This document shows positions 1 to 13,398 of a stretch of DNA of 64,000 nucleotides, piece after piece (position 1 is the first letter of the stretch; the number at the start of each line of letters is the position of its first letter). Source of the DNA: Allacma fusca (lineage: Eukaryota; Arthropoda; Collembola; Symphypleona; Sminthuridae); contig OX359248.1 in the NCBI GenBank assembly GCA_947179485.1, positions 25,863,378 through 25,927,377 of the forward strand, in the 5' to 3' direction. The notes under the pieces were generated by a model. The model saw only the letters and a list, made by a program, of their open reading frames with translations. It was not told the DNA's origin and did not search any database. The position numbers were made by a program, and so were the translations under genes.

Positions 1-3000
1 GGTATGGGACACTACAGTGCCAAGCGAGGATTTACGGAAGAAGTTCGTGGTTTAATAGAAAGACTTGTGGTCGTCACAAGGTTATTATGGATGTCAACAA
101 GAAAAATGCTGCTACCAACCCCAGCAAAATTCCATTACATATTCAACCTCCGAGATTTGTCTCGAATTTGGCAAGGAATGATCAGTACATTGTGCACAGT
201 TATAGATGGGCCAAAAGCAACAATGCAACTATGGATCCATGAGTGCAGTAGAGTTTTAACGGACAGGTTCACCGATGCTCAAGATAAGACTTGGTTTGAA
301 CTGGAAACCAAGAGAATAGTGGAGAAAGAGTTTGGGAAAAAATTTACAACCATGATTAAAAAGGTCAGCCTATTTGTGGATTTCATGAGGGATGCTCCTG
401 AGCCCACCGGAGAAGAGGGAGAAGGAGAGACGGAAGTGGAATTGCCGAAAGTATACGAACCTCTTGAAGATTTTGAAGTTCTCAAGGAGAGATTGATTAT
501 GTTTTTGGATCAGTACAATGATATGGTGAGGGGCTCACCAATGAATTTGGTATTCTTCCCTGATGCAATGATAAACCTTGTGAAGATCTCCCGTATTATT
601 CGATGCCCTGGGGGTAATGCTCTTCTGGTCGGAGTAGGGGGCTCTGGGAAGCAGTCTTTAACCAAACTGTCATCTTTTATTGCAGGATACAAGACTTACC
701 AAATTACCTTAACAAGGTCTGCCTAGCAATTTTCTCGCCCGTTATACCCATTACAAATCTACTATTCAGTGTAATCTATGTACGAGAAAATTTAGATGCC
801 AATTTTAGGTTTGAATTTCATCAATTATCGCAGATCATATAACCTGAGCAACTTTCTGGAAGATATCAAGTTACTGTATAGAACTTGCGGAGCTCAGGGG
901 AAAGGAACTGCGTTCATCTTCTCAGATCAAGATATTAAGGAAGAAGTCTTTTTAGAGTATTTAAATAACGTGCTTTCATCAGGTATTTCATCATTACTCG
1001 TAGTGTTTACTAATCCTGGAAGTTACATACGGTAAAAATTCCCAAGTACCTGTCGTTTCTCTTCGTTCTGACGAATTACAGGATTAATTTGCAATCTCTT
1101 TAATCGGGACGAGTATAGTGAAATAATTGCTGAACTGACGCCTATAATGAAGAGAGAAAACTCTCGGAAAGTACCAACTCCAGAAAATGTATTTAACTTT
1201 TTTATTCAGAGGATGAAGCAGTATCTTCATGTCATTCTTTGTTTTTCGCCGGTATGAGCAAAAATGCATAAACTAAAATTTATTCCCCGCTCCTTTATAA
1301 GCAGTATACCAAGTATTCGATGAAATTTTATAAATATGATAATTATTGTGCACAGGTCGGAGAAAAATTTCGTAGTCGTGCCTTGAAATTCCCAGGCTTA
1401 ATTTCAGGTTGTACCGTGAACTGGTTTTTCCCTTGGCCCAAGGACGCGTTAATTTCTGTTGCAGAGCATTTCTTGCAGGACTATCCTATGGAATGTGCGG
1501 ATGAAGCAAAGAAAAATGTTATTTTCGTTTTGGGCTCCGTTCAGGATAGCGTTGCTAGTATTTGCGTAGAGTACTTTCAGAGGTGCGATAATACTTCTAT
1601 TTCTGACCTATCAGTAGCTAGATTGGCATGAATATGATGTTGGAGAAATGCACTGATAAGTTGTAATGACCAGGCTCCGCCGTTCTGCCCACGTAACACC
1701 CAAGTCCTACTTGAATTTCTTAGCGTCGTATAAATCTATATACGGGTCGAAGTTGAATGAGCTCAAGGAATCTGCTCAGAGAATGGATCTTGGGTTGTTG
1801 AAACTAAAGGAAGCTGCAGCAGCTGTTGCGAATCTCCGTAAAGAACTAGCAAAGATGGAACAAGAACTGCAAGTAGCTTCGAAAGAGGCAGAAAGGGTTT
1901 TGGTGTCAGTGAAGGAGCGTGCCGAAGAGGCCGAAGGTATTCGTAATCGAGTCCAGCAGAGCAAAGTAATGGCAGAGCAACTAGTTTCTGATATTGAAGC
2001 TGACAGAACAACTGCTGAACAGAAGCTGGAGGCTGCGAAACCGGCTTTGGAGGAGGCCGAAAATGCTTTGAATACAATCCAACCAACGCACATTGCAACA
2101 GTTCGAAAGCTTGGGAGACCACCTCATCTCATTATGAGGATTATGGATTCCGTTCTTATCTTATTTCAGAAAAAATTGCATTTTAGCTTTCCTGATCCAA
2201 ACGTTCCATCGCCCAAACCATCTTGGCCTGAAGCATTGAAAGTAATTAAGTTATACAGTGATGAGGCAAACAATCTAAAGATAAGATTATTAATTAATAT
2301 TTTAGATAATGTAAGATTTTCGACATGCTGTAATTACTTTAGATGATGGCCAGTACCACGTTTTTAATATCACTACAAAACTATCCAAAAGACATAATCA
2401 ACGAAGAGATCGTTGAGCTACTGGAACCTTATTTTCGGATGGAAGACTACAACATGGACGATGCTAAGCGAGTATGTGGTGACGTTGCGGGGCTACTCTC
2501 TTGGACGAAAGCCATGGCATTCTTTTATGGTGTTAACAAAGAAGTCTTGCCTCTGAAGTCTAATTTAGCTATGCAAGAAGCTCGTCTTAAAATAGCTGTT
2601 TCAGATTTGGCTAGACTAGAGCAAGAATTAACGGAAAAAGAAGGGGAGCTGAAAATTGTTAAGGATGAATACGATGTGGCTTTTAGCAAAACACAATTAT
2701 TAATGGATGCTGCTGATTCTTGCCGGAAGAAGATGTCCACTGCAATGGCTTTGATTGACGGCCTGAGTGGAGAAAATAAGAGGTGGACGGAGCAAAGTAG
2801 AGAACTGAAGGATCGTATGGGAAGGTATTTTATAAATCTTAATCAACTTCCGGTCTATCTGACTATAAATCCGTAAATTATATCCTGAGATGGTTTACTT
2901 CAATATAAAATGTTATATTGAATCTTCTGAGTAGATTGGTTGGTGATATTTTAAAAGCTACAGCATTTCTATCCTACTCCGGACCATTTAATCAAGAATA

Positions 3001-6000
3001 CAGGGCCTTATTACTTGGACAGTTTACGGACCTGGTTGAAAAATATGACATCCCAAGACAAGATGCGTGTACTGTATTATCTCTTCTGCTGAACACTTCC
3101 GATGTTAGTCATTACTTGTAAAATAATTCTCTTCTGAATATTTTTGAAAATTCACAAAAATTGCTAAATTATTATTCTCATGCATAACAAAAATATGTTC
3201 AATTACATATAGTTTGTAAGTTGACTCGTTAACTGCTTCAGGTGGCGGAATGGACAATGCAAGGGTTGCCAAACGATGAGTTGTCCATAGAAAATGCTGT
3301 GATAGTAACGAAAGGTGCTAGTTATCCTCTAATGGTGGATCCTCAAAGTCAAGGGAAAGCTTGGATAAAGTCCAAGGAAGCCAAGAACAACCTTTGTGTA
3401 ACGTCTTTGAATCATAAGTATTTCAGAACACATCTTGAGGACAGCCTCAGTCTTGGTAAACCACTGCTAATTGAGGATGTTGGAGAGGAACTGGATCCAG
3501 TGATAGATAATGTACTTGAAAAGAATTTTATCAAATCGGGCACAATTGAGAAAGTCGTTGTAGGAGACAAAGAATGTGATGTCATGCCTGGGTTCATGCT
3601 CTACGTAACCACGAAGCTTGCGAATCCATTTTATACGCCTGAAATCAGTGCAAAAACTTGCATAATCGATTTCACGGTTACAATGAAAGGACTGGAGGAT
3701 CAGTTATTGGGTAATTACACTTTGCAACTTAAAAACATATACACAGTCTGCAAATGGATACGTTTGTGGTATAAAATATTTGTTGTATTTTAGGTCGTGT
3801 AATTTTAATGGAAAAATCGGAGCTAGAGTCTGAACGCATGGCTTTATTTGAGTCTGTGATGCAAAATAAGAGGAGCATGAAATCATTGGAGGATAGCCTG
3901 TTGGAGAAATTATCTAGTTCGCAGGTAAGGATGATCTCAACCCCTATAAGCATTCCCTGAATTTGCAAATATAATAGGAGTGATATTGTCTTCAGGGATC
4001 ACTGGTAGATGATGAAGAATTAATTCGTGTACTGAGAGAAACAAAAACCACATCCGAGAATGTCAAAACGAAACTGCAAACAGCTGAAGAAACTGACAAA
4101 AAAATAACAATTGCGAGAGAAGAGTTCCGACCAATTGCTAGCAGAGGAAGTGTACTGTACTTCTTAGTCGTGGAAATGGCTAAAGTCAATGTGATGTACC
4201 AAACTTCTCTGAAACAATTTCTAAACCTGTTTGATGGATCTATTAAATTATCAGAAAAAAGTTTAATTACATCAGAGAGAATCGACAATGTCTTGTCGAA
4301 GCTGAATTGGGAAGTTTGGCAATTCGTCCAGCGTTCTCTCTTCGTGAAAGATAGGTTCCTGTTCACCTTGATGATGACTTTAAAAATTGACTTGCATAGT
4401 AGTAACATTCAACATGAAGAGTTTATGGTTCTTATTAAAGGTACGTGGGATCTACTATCAATGTTCCTGCAAATCAACCTGCAATATTTTAAATATTTAA
4501 TACCGTGTACTTATTGTAGGTGGAGCATCTCTCGATTTGTCAGCTGTTAGACCTAAACCATTTAGATGGATATCAGATGTTTCGTGGTTAAATTTAGTGG
4601 AGTTGTCCAAGCTAAAGCCATTTAAAAAGATTCTGGACGAGGTAAAGCATCCGTGATTATTAACGACAACGATACATACATGAGTAGCAGGTGCTGAAAT
4701 AACTTGTTGTTTGTATTCGAATGCGTAATTCACTGGCATTCGGTTTAAGGTTTCCGAAAAGGAGCACGACTGGAAAGTCTGGCAAGATTTAGAAACTCCA
4801 GAGGTCTCTGTAATTCCTTGTGGGTACGAAAAAAGTCTAGATTCCTTCAGAAGGCTGCTGATTGTTCGCTCATGGTGCCCAGATCGAACATTGATTCAGG
4901 CGAAAAATTATGCAATCGGTATAAATGTGGATACTTAAATTTTTAGAAATCCTCGCAATTAATTAAATCAATTTGAAGTATCAAATTGTAAGTGCTGTCG
5001 GGGGTTTGTATTTTTTTTAAAATCGAGATAGCAATGTGATTATATTATAACAATTAGATCGCCTCGGACCGGATTTTGGGGAAGTGAAATTAATGGATTT
5101 TGAGCAAGTGTATAATGAAACGGACGAACAGACGCCGATGATATGCTTGCTCTCAACGGGATCTGACCCCACTTTAGAAATTGAAAATTTGGGTCGTACG
5201 AAGTATATATCAGTGAGAACAGTTTCTATGGGTCAAGGTCAGGAGTCTTTTGCCCGACAACTTATCACAGACTCCATGGGATCTGGATCTTGGGTTTTGC
5301 TACAGAACTGTCACCTTTGTTTACCATTTTGTGATGAAATCATGGATTTGATAACAGAATCTACTGCAATCAGTCCAAATTTTCGCCTATGGTTGACAAC
5401 TGAGCCTCATGCTGCTTTTCCCATTGGGCTGTTGCATGCATCAATTAAGTTTACTAATGAACCTCCGCAAGGTATTCGAGCAAGTATGAGGAGGACTTAC
5501 CAGGCAGTTACACAGGTATCTTTGGAGCCTACATGTTGAAATAAACAACATAGTTCCATGAATGCATTTTCCAAAATTATTTAAGGCTAATAAACACATG
5601 TGTGTTTCTACTTTTCTATGTTTAAACCGTTCGATTTCGCTTCATGTAGGATTATTTGGAATATACATCTTCAAAACATTGGCCAGTTCTTCTGTATACA
5701 GTAGCTTTCCTTCATACCATTGTTCAAGAAAGGCGAAAATTCGGTTCTCTGGGTTGGAACATTCCGTATGAATTTAACAAGGCGGACTATACAGCAAGTG
5801 TGCAATTTGTCCAGAATCATTTGGAAGACTTGGATCCCAAAAAGGTAAATCCTGAAAAGGAAATCGACTAGGCCAGTAGAATTTTGTCTGGGTCTTCGAG
5901 TTTACTTACGTAAACATTTAACATTCACACTAGCACACAATTTCGTGGCCTACCGTTTGCTACATGCTTGGAGAAGTTCAGTACGGAGGCCGAGTGACAG

Positions 6001-7644
6001 ATGACTTTGACAAAAGGCTACTGAATACATTTACTTCATCTTGGTTTTGCGAACCCTTACTGCACGGGCAGTTCGAATTCTACAAGGGATACAAAGCACC
6101 TACCTCTAGAAATTTGACTATTATTCAAGAAACTCTGAATAATTTACCCATAATGGATTCGCCTCAAGTGTTTGGACTACATGCAAATGCCGATATCACG
6201 TAGGTTTACGATTTACCGTTGTGTTAATAAGGAATCTGCGTATGGTCGCAGGTTTCGTATGTATGTCGTTTTTGTTTTGATTGCAGGTACCAAATAAATG
6301 GTGTGAAAAATATTTTCGAGGCAATTTTGGGTGTCCAGCCGAAGCAGAGTGGCGGTGGTGGGGAGTCTCGGGAATCTGTTGTTTTCAAGCTAGCTGATGA
6401 CATGCTGAAAAAACTTCCAATGCCTTATGTTTCCTTTGAAGTAACTTGTGACAGTCTTGTATAATTTAAAAGAAGCAATTATATTTTTTGCTTGCATGGA
6501 ACATAATATTAGCTGGACTAACTTCTAGAGATTAATTTTATTTTAAATTGTTTGACTTTATAATTAGGTTAAAGATGCGTTGAATAGGTTGGGAGCGTTA
6601 CTTCCAATGAATATTTTCCTGCGGCAAGAATTGGACCGGATGAATAGGGTTTTGTTGGCTGTAAGGGAAACTCTGTGTGATTTAAAACTGGTAAGCGTAT
6701 CCAGCTAATTAGTATATACCAACAGTTGAATTATATAATCCGGGTCTGCAAAAAGATTGGTTTTTGTGAACCCAATTAATATTTCTTCTTAGGCTATAGA
6801 AGGAACTATTATAATGAGTACGACTTTAAGAGAGGCCTTGGATGCTATGTACGACGCCCAAGTCCCGCCGAGCTGGAAAAGAGTAATTACATTTCCAAAG
6901 TCAAATATTTCTTTATGAATACCAAATGCTAATGTTTTGAAACTTCTGGTTTCTAGATTTCTTGGGACTCTGGTTCAATCGGATTTTGGTTCACTGAATT
7001 ATTGGACAGACATAATCAGTTCCGCGTCTGGTTGACAGGTGGAAAGCCTAAAGTGTTTTGGATGACCGGTTTCTTCAACCCACAGGGTTTTCTAACTGCA
7101 ATGAGACAAGTAATAAATTTTAACCGCCCACCTTGCACAAAATTTGCGAAAGTTTTGTAAAAATTATTCACGCATGTTTGCCTGCAGAGTCATATGACAT
7201 CAGCATCAGTTTATGATATTTTGTCATGTTTCTAAACACGAACTTTTATTTTCTCAGGAAGTTACCAGAGCTCATAAGGGTTGGGCATTGGACTCGGTCG
7301 TTTTACAGAATGTCGTAACTAGATTTTGGAAGGAGGAAATAACGGAGCATCCGTCAGAGGGAGTGTATGTCCATGGTTTGTTTGTAGAGGGCGCTTCAGT
7401 TGAAAAGAAAACAGGAAAGCTGGTTGAAAGCCGACCGAAAGTATTATTCGAGCCTGTCCCAGTTATTTTCATTTTTGCTGTAAATTCTACAAGTGGAAAA
7501 GATCCCAGGCTTTACGAATGTCCAGTATACAGAAAACCTAAGAGGACTGATGCCAACTACATCGGTTCGATAGATTTTCAAACTGACATTTCTCCAAGAC
7601 ATTGGGTCCTTCGAGGGGTTGCCCTTTTATGTGATATCAAATGA
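1..7644 (+). CDS. DNAH5: Axonemal outer-arm dynein heavy chain, DNAH5/DNAH8 type (C-terminal part, 20 exons)
   Basis: This is the motor of the outer dynein arm of cilia and flagella; it hydrolyses ATP to slide axonemal microtubules. Exons: <1-716, 834-982, 1082-1251, 1356-1582, 1674-2241, 2343-2824, 2935-3103, 3242-3710, 3794-3924, 3996-4440, 4520-4641, 4750-4918, 5058-5515, 5650-5844, 5934-6199, 6287-6440, 6568-6690, 6793-6882, 6957-7109, 7258-7644. All introns are GT-AG with matching phase. They give 1880 residues and a TGA stop. The AAA4 P-loop GVGGSGKQS is at 631-657. The stalk coiled coil and microtubule-binding tip lie in exons 5-6 (about 1674-2824); AAA5, AAA6 and the C-terminal domain ending in LLCDIK follow. 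The closest match from memory is the vertebrate DNAH5/DNAH8 pair, for which arthropods may have a single orthologue. The 5' part lies outside the window. No frameshift or stop is seen, so I read it as functional. Confidence 0.96.
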
Positions 7645-8240
7645 ATACTTCTATTTTATTATTGTTATTCATTAATTGTCTTTATTTAATTAATGGTTAC
7701 TACTTATCACATAAAGTATTCATTCAGAATTCAGATTCAGGCTTGGAAATATGTATATTTATAGTATCCAATTTCGTTTACAATATCTTACATTATTTGA
7801 AGTATACTCTGATTGTTAGCAATGTTATAAAATTCTAATAATTTATTAAAAACCGTCCGAGTAGTAATCATAACCGTACACAAACTCGGAATGCTAATAT
7901 TGATATGTTGTACCTTCCTGGTAGTACTGTTATAAATTTCTCATGAATACAAATAATAGACCAGATTATCGTCCATTAGAGGTATGGTGTAATTGGTTTA
8001 TAAAAACTATACAACCTTAGTTACCTTACTTAGATTACTTTATCAGTCCACGATAGAACTTAAACAAAAAAGCGTTTCGGTTTAATTGAACTGAAAATGT
8101 CAAACAAACTTACAGACAGTGTGTGCTTCCGTGCGAATTGCATGTTTCGGACCCACATCTGCTTTAAAGAATATTTAAGCTCAAAAAGGATTTATCGCTA
8201 CTAATTGTAGGCGTAAGTATTTGACCAACGTATAATTTGT
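7645..8240. other. Convergent intergenic spacer
   Basis: AT-rich spacer between the 3' ends of the dynein gene (+) and the protease-CAP gene (-). It must hold both 3' UTRs. I see no further ORF with coding character. Confidence 0.7.
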
Positions 8241-8824
8241 TTACTGCGGGGGAAAAACATTGTCTTTATAGCTTTGTAAATTGGGAATGTTTCCAGCTGG
8301 CGAGTAAAAAGCTATAACAACACTACGATCTGTCTGGGACGCCACACCTACACCTAATCGAAGAGATGACTTCCAGACGACTTGACTAAACGAAAATCCT
8401 TTGTATGTAGAACTTAACGGAGCTGACCAAAAGTATTCCGATATTCCATTATACCAGCTCGTGACAGCTTTCCGGACTGCTTCGTCACTCGGGAAGGCTA
8501 CACCTGTTACTTCATAGGTATTTTGGCCGTATGGTGCCCCAGACTTTGGTTCTGTTCCCAAATTATTTGCCACAATAGAGTTTACGTATTCCTGAGCAGC
8601 GGAAACAAGCTGAAACAAAAGTAATTGAGAATTATCCAACTATGTATAGCCTTGTATATCTTATTATATAAGTCTCAACATCAGCACATCAATTATTCTA
8701 CTCGAGTAATTAATATGTTGACATCTTTGAAGTTATACGTTGTAATCTATCTGTAAAGGCGGTGACCCGTGGCGCTGCCTGTAGCTGTTATGGAGAGAAA
8801 GGGCTACTTGGTTGGCAATGTCGG
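8241..8824 (-). other. CAP/SCP domain of the fusion protein
   Basis: The last two exons (8824-8739, 8609-8241) encode a full-length CAP domain that runs to the stop, like the single-domain GAPR-1. The four His/Glu positions that mark the CAP cavity in GAPR-1 appear changed: YGQNTY where GEN is usual, WYNGISEY where WYxEI is usual, SFSQVVW where HFTQVVW is usual, and no His in the preceding loop. It may serve as a binding module. Confidence 0.75.
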
Positions 8825-11667
8825 CTGCGAAAATAAATAATCTCATATGTAGATTAATGTTTGTTAGATATAATTATATGTGTGTGTTCACTGGCGCATC
8901 CAGTTTGAAAAATTTAATTGAAAGCTGCTGATAAATTGAACTATTACGTGGAACTGCACTAGATCTGGTAAGTGAAGGAAGGATTTGTCTAGCAGAGCTG
9001 GTAGTACCAGTAGACGGAGTGACAACTGGTAGTGACTGCATATTTTGGTAAATCCATGGCAGGAAAAACTGAACCCTGGTAAATATGACCACACTGAAGC
9101 AAGCTCTTCCGGAAGAGTCCGCCGCTGAATATCCAAAACTTACAAGTCCCTGCATGTAAGTTATAGGTATAGTATACTAATTACTAATATCATCTAAAAA
9201 TTTATTTAAAGCAATAAATTCGTTGGATTACATCGTAACCAATTGTAATATAGGAACCCACACCTCTTCATTCATTTTTAAAGGAGAAAGTGCATGAATA
9301 GGTGTGTTTTTTCTTAATTATTATTTTTTGAAAATATGCCAATGATATTATTAAGTGGGCGATAAATATAGAAACATTTCAAAAGCAAATTCGAATTTTA
9401 AAATTGAAATGTGTCCCTTATACCAGGTCATGACAAAATTTCTTCTGACAAGTACTTCAACTAATTTGTTTATCAGACAAAAAATCTACTCTAACCTGAT
9501 TACTTACTAACAATAATGAGGTATATAAATAAACCTGCATAGACCAGTGATCGTTAGCTTCTCTTTTGAACAATCCACCGCCACTGTCCCCGGAACATAC
9601 GCCACTTCCTGTGACCAAGAAAACAAATATAACTGTTCACTACGGCGCCTCAAGATGAGTACTCTGATGGCACGCCATATTTTCTCGCCATAATAATCGG
9701 AGCCATTATTATTATATTTCCCTAAGTGATGAAATTTGTATGACCCAAATAAGTCACAAAATTGGAGTTCTTATTACACACAGTGAGTCACTATTTGCAT
9801 ATTTCTTTAAGCGGTAAGTTCTTGGAATATTTTGAATTCTAAAATATACGTATCTAAAACAGTATTGTCCATTTCTTGCAATTCCTTTCAGCAGTGTCAT
9901 GTACGAACGTTTATGTCCAGGAGTTACCACTGTTACCAGTGGGTAGTGAAGGCAGTAAATGTATATATGCACATGTCGGGTTGTGTAGGTACTCTTATTA
10001 AGGAAATCCTGGCAAGAGAATACTAATTTCTAACTTTTTACAGAGTTACATATTTCAGGCATGGTAATTACTCATGTTTTGAATAACCTTACCTGCATCA
10101 GTTGGTGTGGTGCAGAATTGTGACGTGGGGTCGATAGTATTAGTAATTTCTGGATCACTTAGACATTGTGGGGAATTGGGGAGAACATTGGTACCATAAA
10201 ACTCATTGGAAGGTTTAACTTGGGAAATGTAAGGTGAGGTTGTGCCATAGCCATTTACCTGTAGGAAAGTGTTTCTTTGCTTTAGAATTCTGTCAGAACA
10301 ATACAGGCTGATTTTAAAAAATTAGCAACCGCTAACTGGACACAGGAACAATTTGTACCAACTTGCATAATCATGGTATCAGAAATTATATCATATCCGT
10401 TGGGAAGTTTAGCTGGATGCACATATTGATTAAGCTGAGCCGGGTAGATCAATCTCAGCAGAGCCACATCATACTTATAGTAATTTATTTGCCCCTGGTA
10501 TGAACCTCCTTGGTTGTAACGAATAATTTGCGAAAGCTACGAAAGAAAACAAACGCCGTATGGAGTATCAAAACTATCAATCTCCATGAAATAATATTTT
10601 ATGCAATTTTTCACAGTGATATAAACTCTCACCCCCAACTTACAATTAGTAAACACAGTATTTGAAAAACTTGCATTATTTCTTTTGAAAGGGCAGTTTA
10701 ACAGCCAATTCAAAATTTAAAATTTGTATCAATGTTTTCGTAACCCCCAAAAAAATCCTCCAGACCTTCCCCCCTCCACTGAAGTAAAAGTAAAAATTAT
10801 AGCAAAAACGCCGAGAAACGAGAAGCTACACGGGGTATAAGGCCTGTATTCTTAATACTCACCAACAGCTTTTGTGATCTCGAAAGGAAATTATCGCCAT
10901 AGATTCCACTGACGGGAGCCAAAATGACTTCCAGTTCATATGGCTGGTATGGGTTTTCTGCAGTGCCTTCGCTTTTAAAAGTACAATGGGCAGCAGTCAG
11001 GATTAAATCTACACTTATTAGCGTTCCACCACACTTGTATTCACGATTATATCTCACAAATATAACTGCATGCCAAGGGAAATTTAAAGGATTCACAAGT
11101 CTTCCACCCATCACCAATAAAACTCTTGAAGGACTGACGTAAAATTTCCCATAATCTATATGCACAACATAGCAGTGAAAACCAACCACACATATCTGGC
11201 CAAAAATTTATAAACGATTTCAAAGGAATTTTACCTATAATGCAATTGAACCCAGGGAATTCATTATCTCCCCACCAATTATTGTTTTGCTGACAAACAG
11301 AAACTTTCCAAATTTCCTGGTAATCATCGGGCCTCACGCCAGAAGGAATGTAATTTTTCTTACATTTGTAGCTGACACGTGTTCCTACCGGAAATCTGAG
11401 TCCGCAATTTGTTATAACTTGGTTAACGCTGCATTCCATAGTTTGGGCTCTGTCCTAAAGGATTAAATACTTACTTCTTTGCGGCTAAATGAAAGTGAAT
11501 AAATAATTAACGAGTAGTAATAATCCTACAGATTTCTCACTTACATACAGCACACCTGGGCAATCTGCTTTCACTGCAGTAGTAAACACACTTGTCATAA
11601 TCAATAAAATCTGACTTTTACATAAACCTTGGAGGGAAAAAAGGCTCATTTTATTTTTGAGTGACAA
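8241..11667 (-). CDS. Secreted sushi-like / S1 serine protease / CAP-domain fusion protein
   Basis: Nine exons on the minus strand: 11667-11545, 11454-11235, 11155-10863, 10536-10363, 10258-10093, 9608-9535, 9149-8948, 8824-8739, 8609-8241. They total 1707 nt, 568 residues. Exon 1 gives a signal peptide. Exon 2 is a Cys-rich sushi/CCP-like module. Exons 3-7 form a chymotrypsin-fold domain: CGG..LTAAHC holds the His, DVALLRL the Asp and GDSGGG the Ser; the domain ends FTRVQFFLPWI. A Ser/Thr-rich linker then leads into a CAP/SCP domain (HNSYRQRHGSPPL, AQEYV, SQVVWKS, FYSPAGNI, NVFPP) resembling GAPR-1 (GLIPR2). Splice phases match at the exon 7/8 junction, and the CAP exons have no start or signal peptide of their own, so I read one gene. 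The exon 4 donor (GTTGGT) is the least certain junction. The layout up to the protease recalls insect modular serine proteases of immune cascades. That role is inference. Confidence 0.85.
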
Positions 11668-12438
11668 ATTCCTTGCCGTATGGCTAAAATGAAACTAACC
11701 GTCCTTATTTTTGAAACAGTTGCACCTAGTATTTCTTTAATTTTTTATTTAGTGTGTTACAAATTTACAAGTGTACCTGGATTAGTGTCGTCCATATGGA
11801 AACAATCTTTTTATTTAACCAGCATAGCAACAAGTAATCAGATGTATTTATTTCCAATGATTTAGGGAATTGATAGGTAAGCTCAATCATTATTTAGACT
11901 AATTCTAAGAATAAGAATGCTTAAAAGACAGTATAGTTATTCTCTTTTGTTGCAATTTATGCGTCTACATCTGAGTTATCTCCACATCAGTTACAGAAGC
12001 TCATCACTTCACGATTTGACGTGATATTTAACGTACCAGTGCTAATTGGTGATTAGAACCACGTAAGAACAGTTGTGGTACAGGTTTAGCATGATAAATG
12101 GGAATTCTTGAGAATTGTTAGTCATGGTAATATATTGAGATTATGCCATCGTATTGTTTAGGTTTTTGGTGACTGTATAGAATATTTTAAGCCCCTAAGG
12201 TGACGGAATTGGTTAGAGGTTAGAGATTGAGAGAGATGCCACATATTTCGTACTACTGCTTGTGTTACACTAAAGGTTTCGTATAAATGTAAAATTATTA
12301 ATATCTATGCGTTTGTACTTGTTCGTAGTTCCATTTCAGTACCAGGGTAAAATTATATAATAATCATTAAAACGCAACTTTTATAAGGATTGTAGTAAAA
12401 GTAAATCTACCCGTCCATATTATAATAAAATTCAGTAT
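11668..12438. other. Intergenic, upstream of the protease-CAP gene
   Basis: AT-rich DNA that should hold the promoter and 5' UTR of the minus-strand protease gene. No recognisable gene or clear promoter motif is seen. Confidence 0.6.
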
Positions 12439-12862
12439 GGCTTCATTCTTTTATTACGTCATCAGATTTTTCCTCATTTCAAACCCCTCCCCTCCCCGTT
12501 CCACGAAGATCATTATTATTAATCCCACCAGTCTCGACCCCCCCTCCCGTATTAATTGCGTCATCACAAAATATATGAAATGCCCCTGACATTATGAATT
12601 GCAACTGACACCTTTTCTGAGTTGCATATTACAGCGAAAAATTAACGTAGTCGTTTCCGGCGTGGTATTGTTTGAACGCCAACAAATTAGTGTGTTTCAA
12701 AACAAAACAACACTTTTTAAACCGGGAAATTCGCATTTTCGCGCGGATGATTTATATTCGTCATTTTTCGCTAGCCCCCTCTCCCTCTCACCTGTCATCA
12801 TCGTCATTTCCTAATAACCCCCTCTCCCCCCTTTTCTGATGACGTAAGAAAAGAATGAAGCC
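12439..12862. mobile_element. MITE with about 28-bp terminal inverted repeats
   Basis: The ends are inverted copies starting GGCTTCATTCTTTT and continuing through TTACGTCATCAGA. The 28-bp arms differ at one position. The flanks are TAT on both sides (12436-12438 and 12863-12865), a possible 3-bp target duplication. The interior (424 bp in all) has C-rich tracts and no coding capacity. It looks like a non-autonomous DNA transposon; the superfamily is not certain. Confidence 0.85.
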
Positions 12863-13398
12863 TATCGACACGCAGCATGTATAGTAACTGTTGTTGTATT
12901 GGGATAACCTGCTCCAGCCATTGTTAGAGGCGAAGCGAAACTGAAAGTCCCTATTACGATCGTCTGGTTGTCTGTCCGGACGATAGCTGCCGAACCAAGG
13001 GCACCAGGCAACTCAAAAGTTTTTGCAGGGACAGATTAGATAAAATGTAAGAAGTCTATTGTTTTTGAAGGACATCGGGTAATCCGTTTAACTTCAGACA
13101 GTTAAATGAGGTCACGTACATATAAACACATTCTATTTCATATAAGTACGCGAACGCTTGCACCATCTTTAATCGGGTTTGTCGTTAACAATACATTGTT
13201 TATTTCATGAGCCGGTAGATATCGTATGAATACGCACACGCGTAATTTGAATATTGGATTAAACGTTTTTCGAAATTTAGTGGATGTATACGCACTAGAA
13301 AAACCCTGTACTTCATAGGGACAATTACTTCGAGGGGTGGTGGTGTGAGTGTAGAAATTAAATTAAATTATTTATTCGTAGACACTTATTGTATAAAT

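Noticed and set aside
1763-2122. Long minus-strand ORFs inside dynein exon 5
   Set aside because: They mirror the conserved stalk coiled coil coding on the plus strand.
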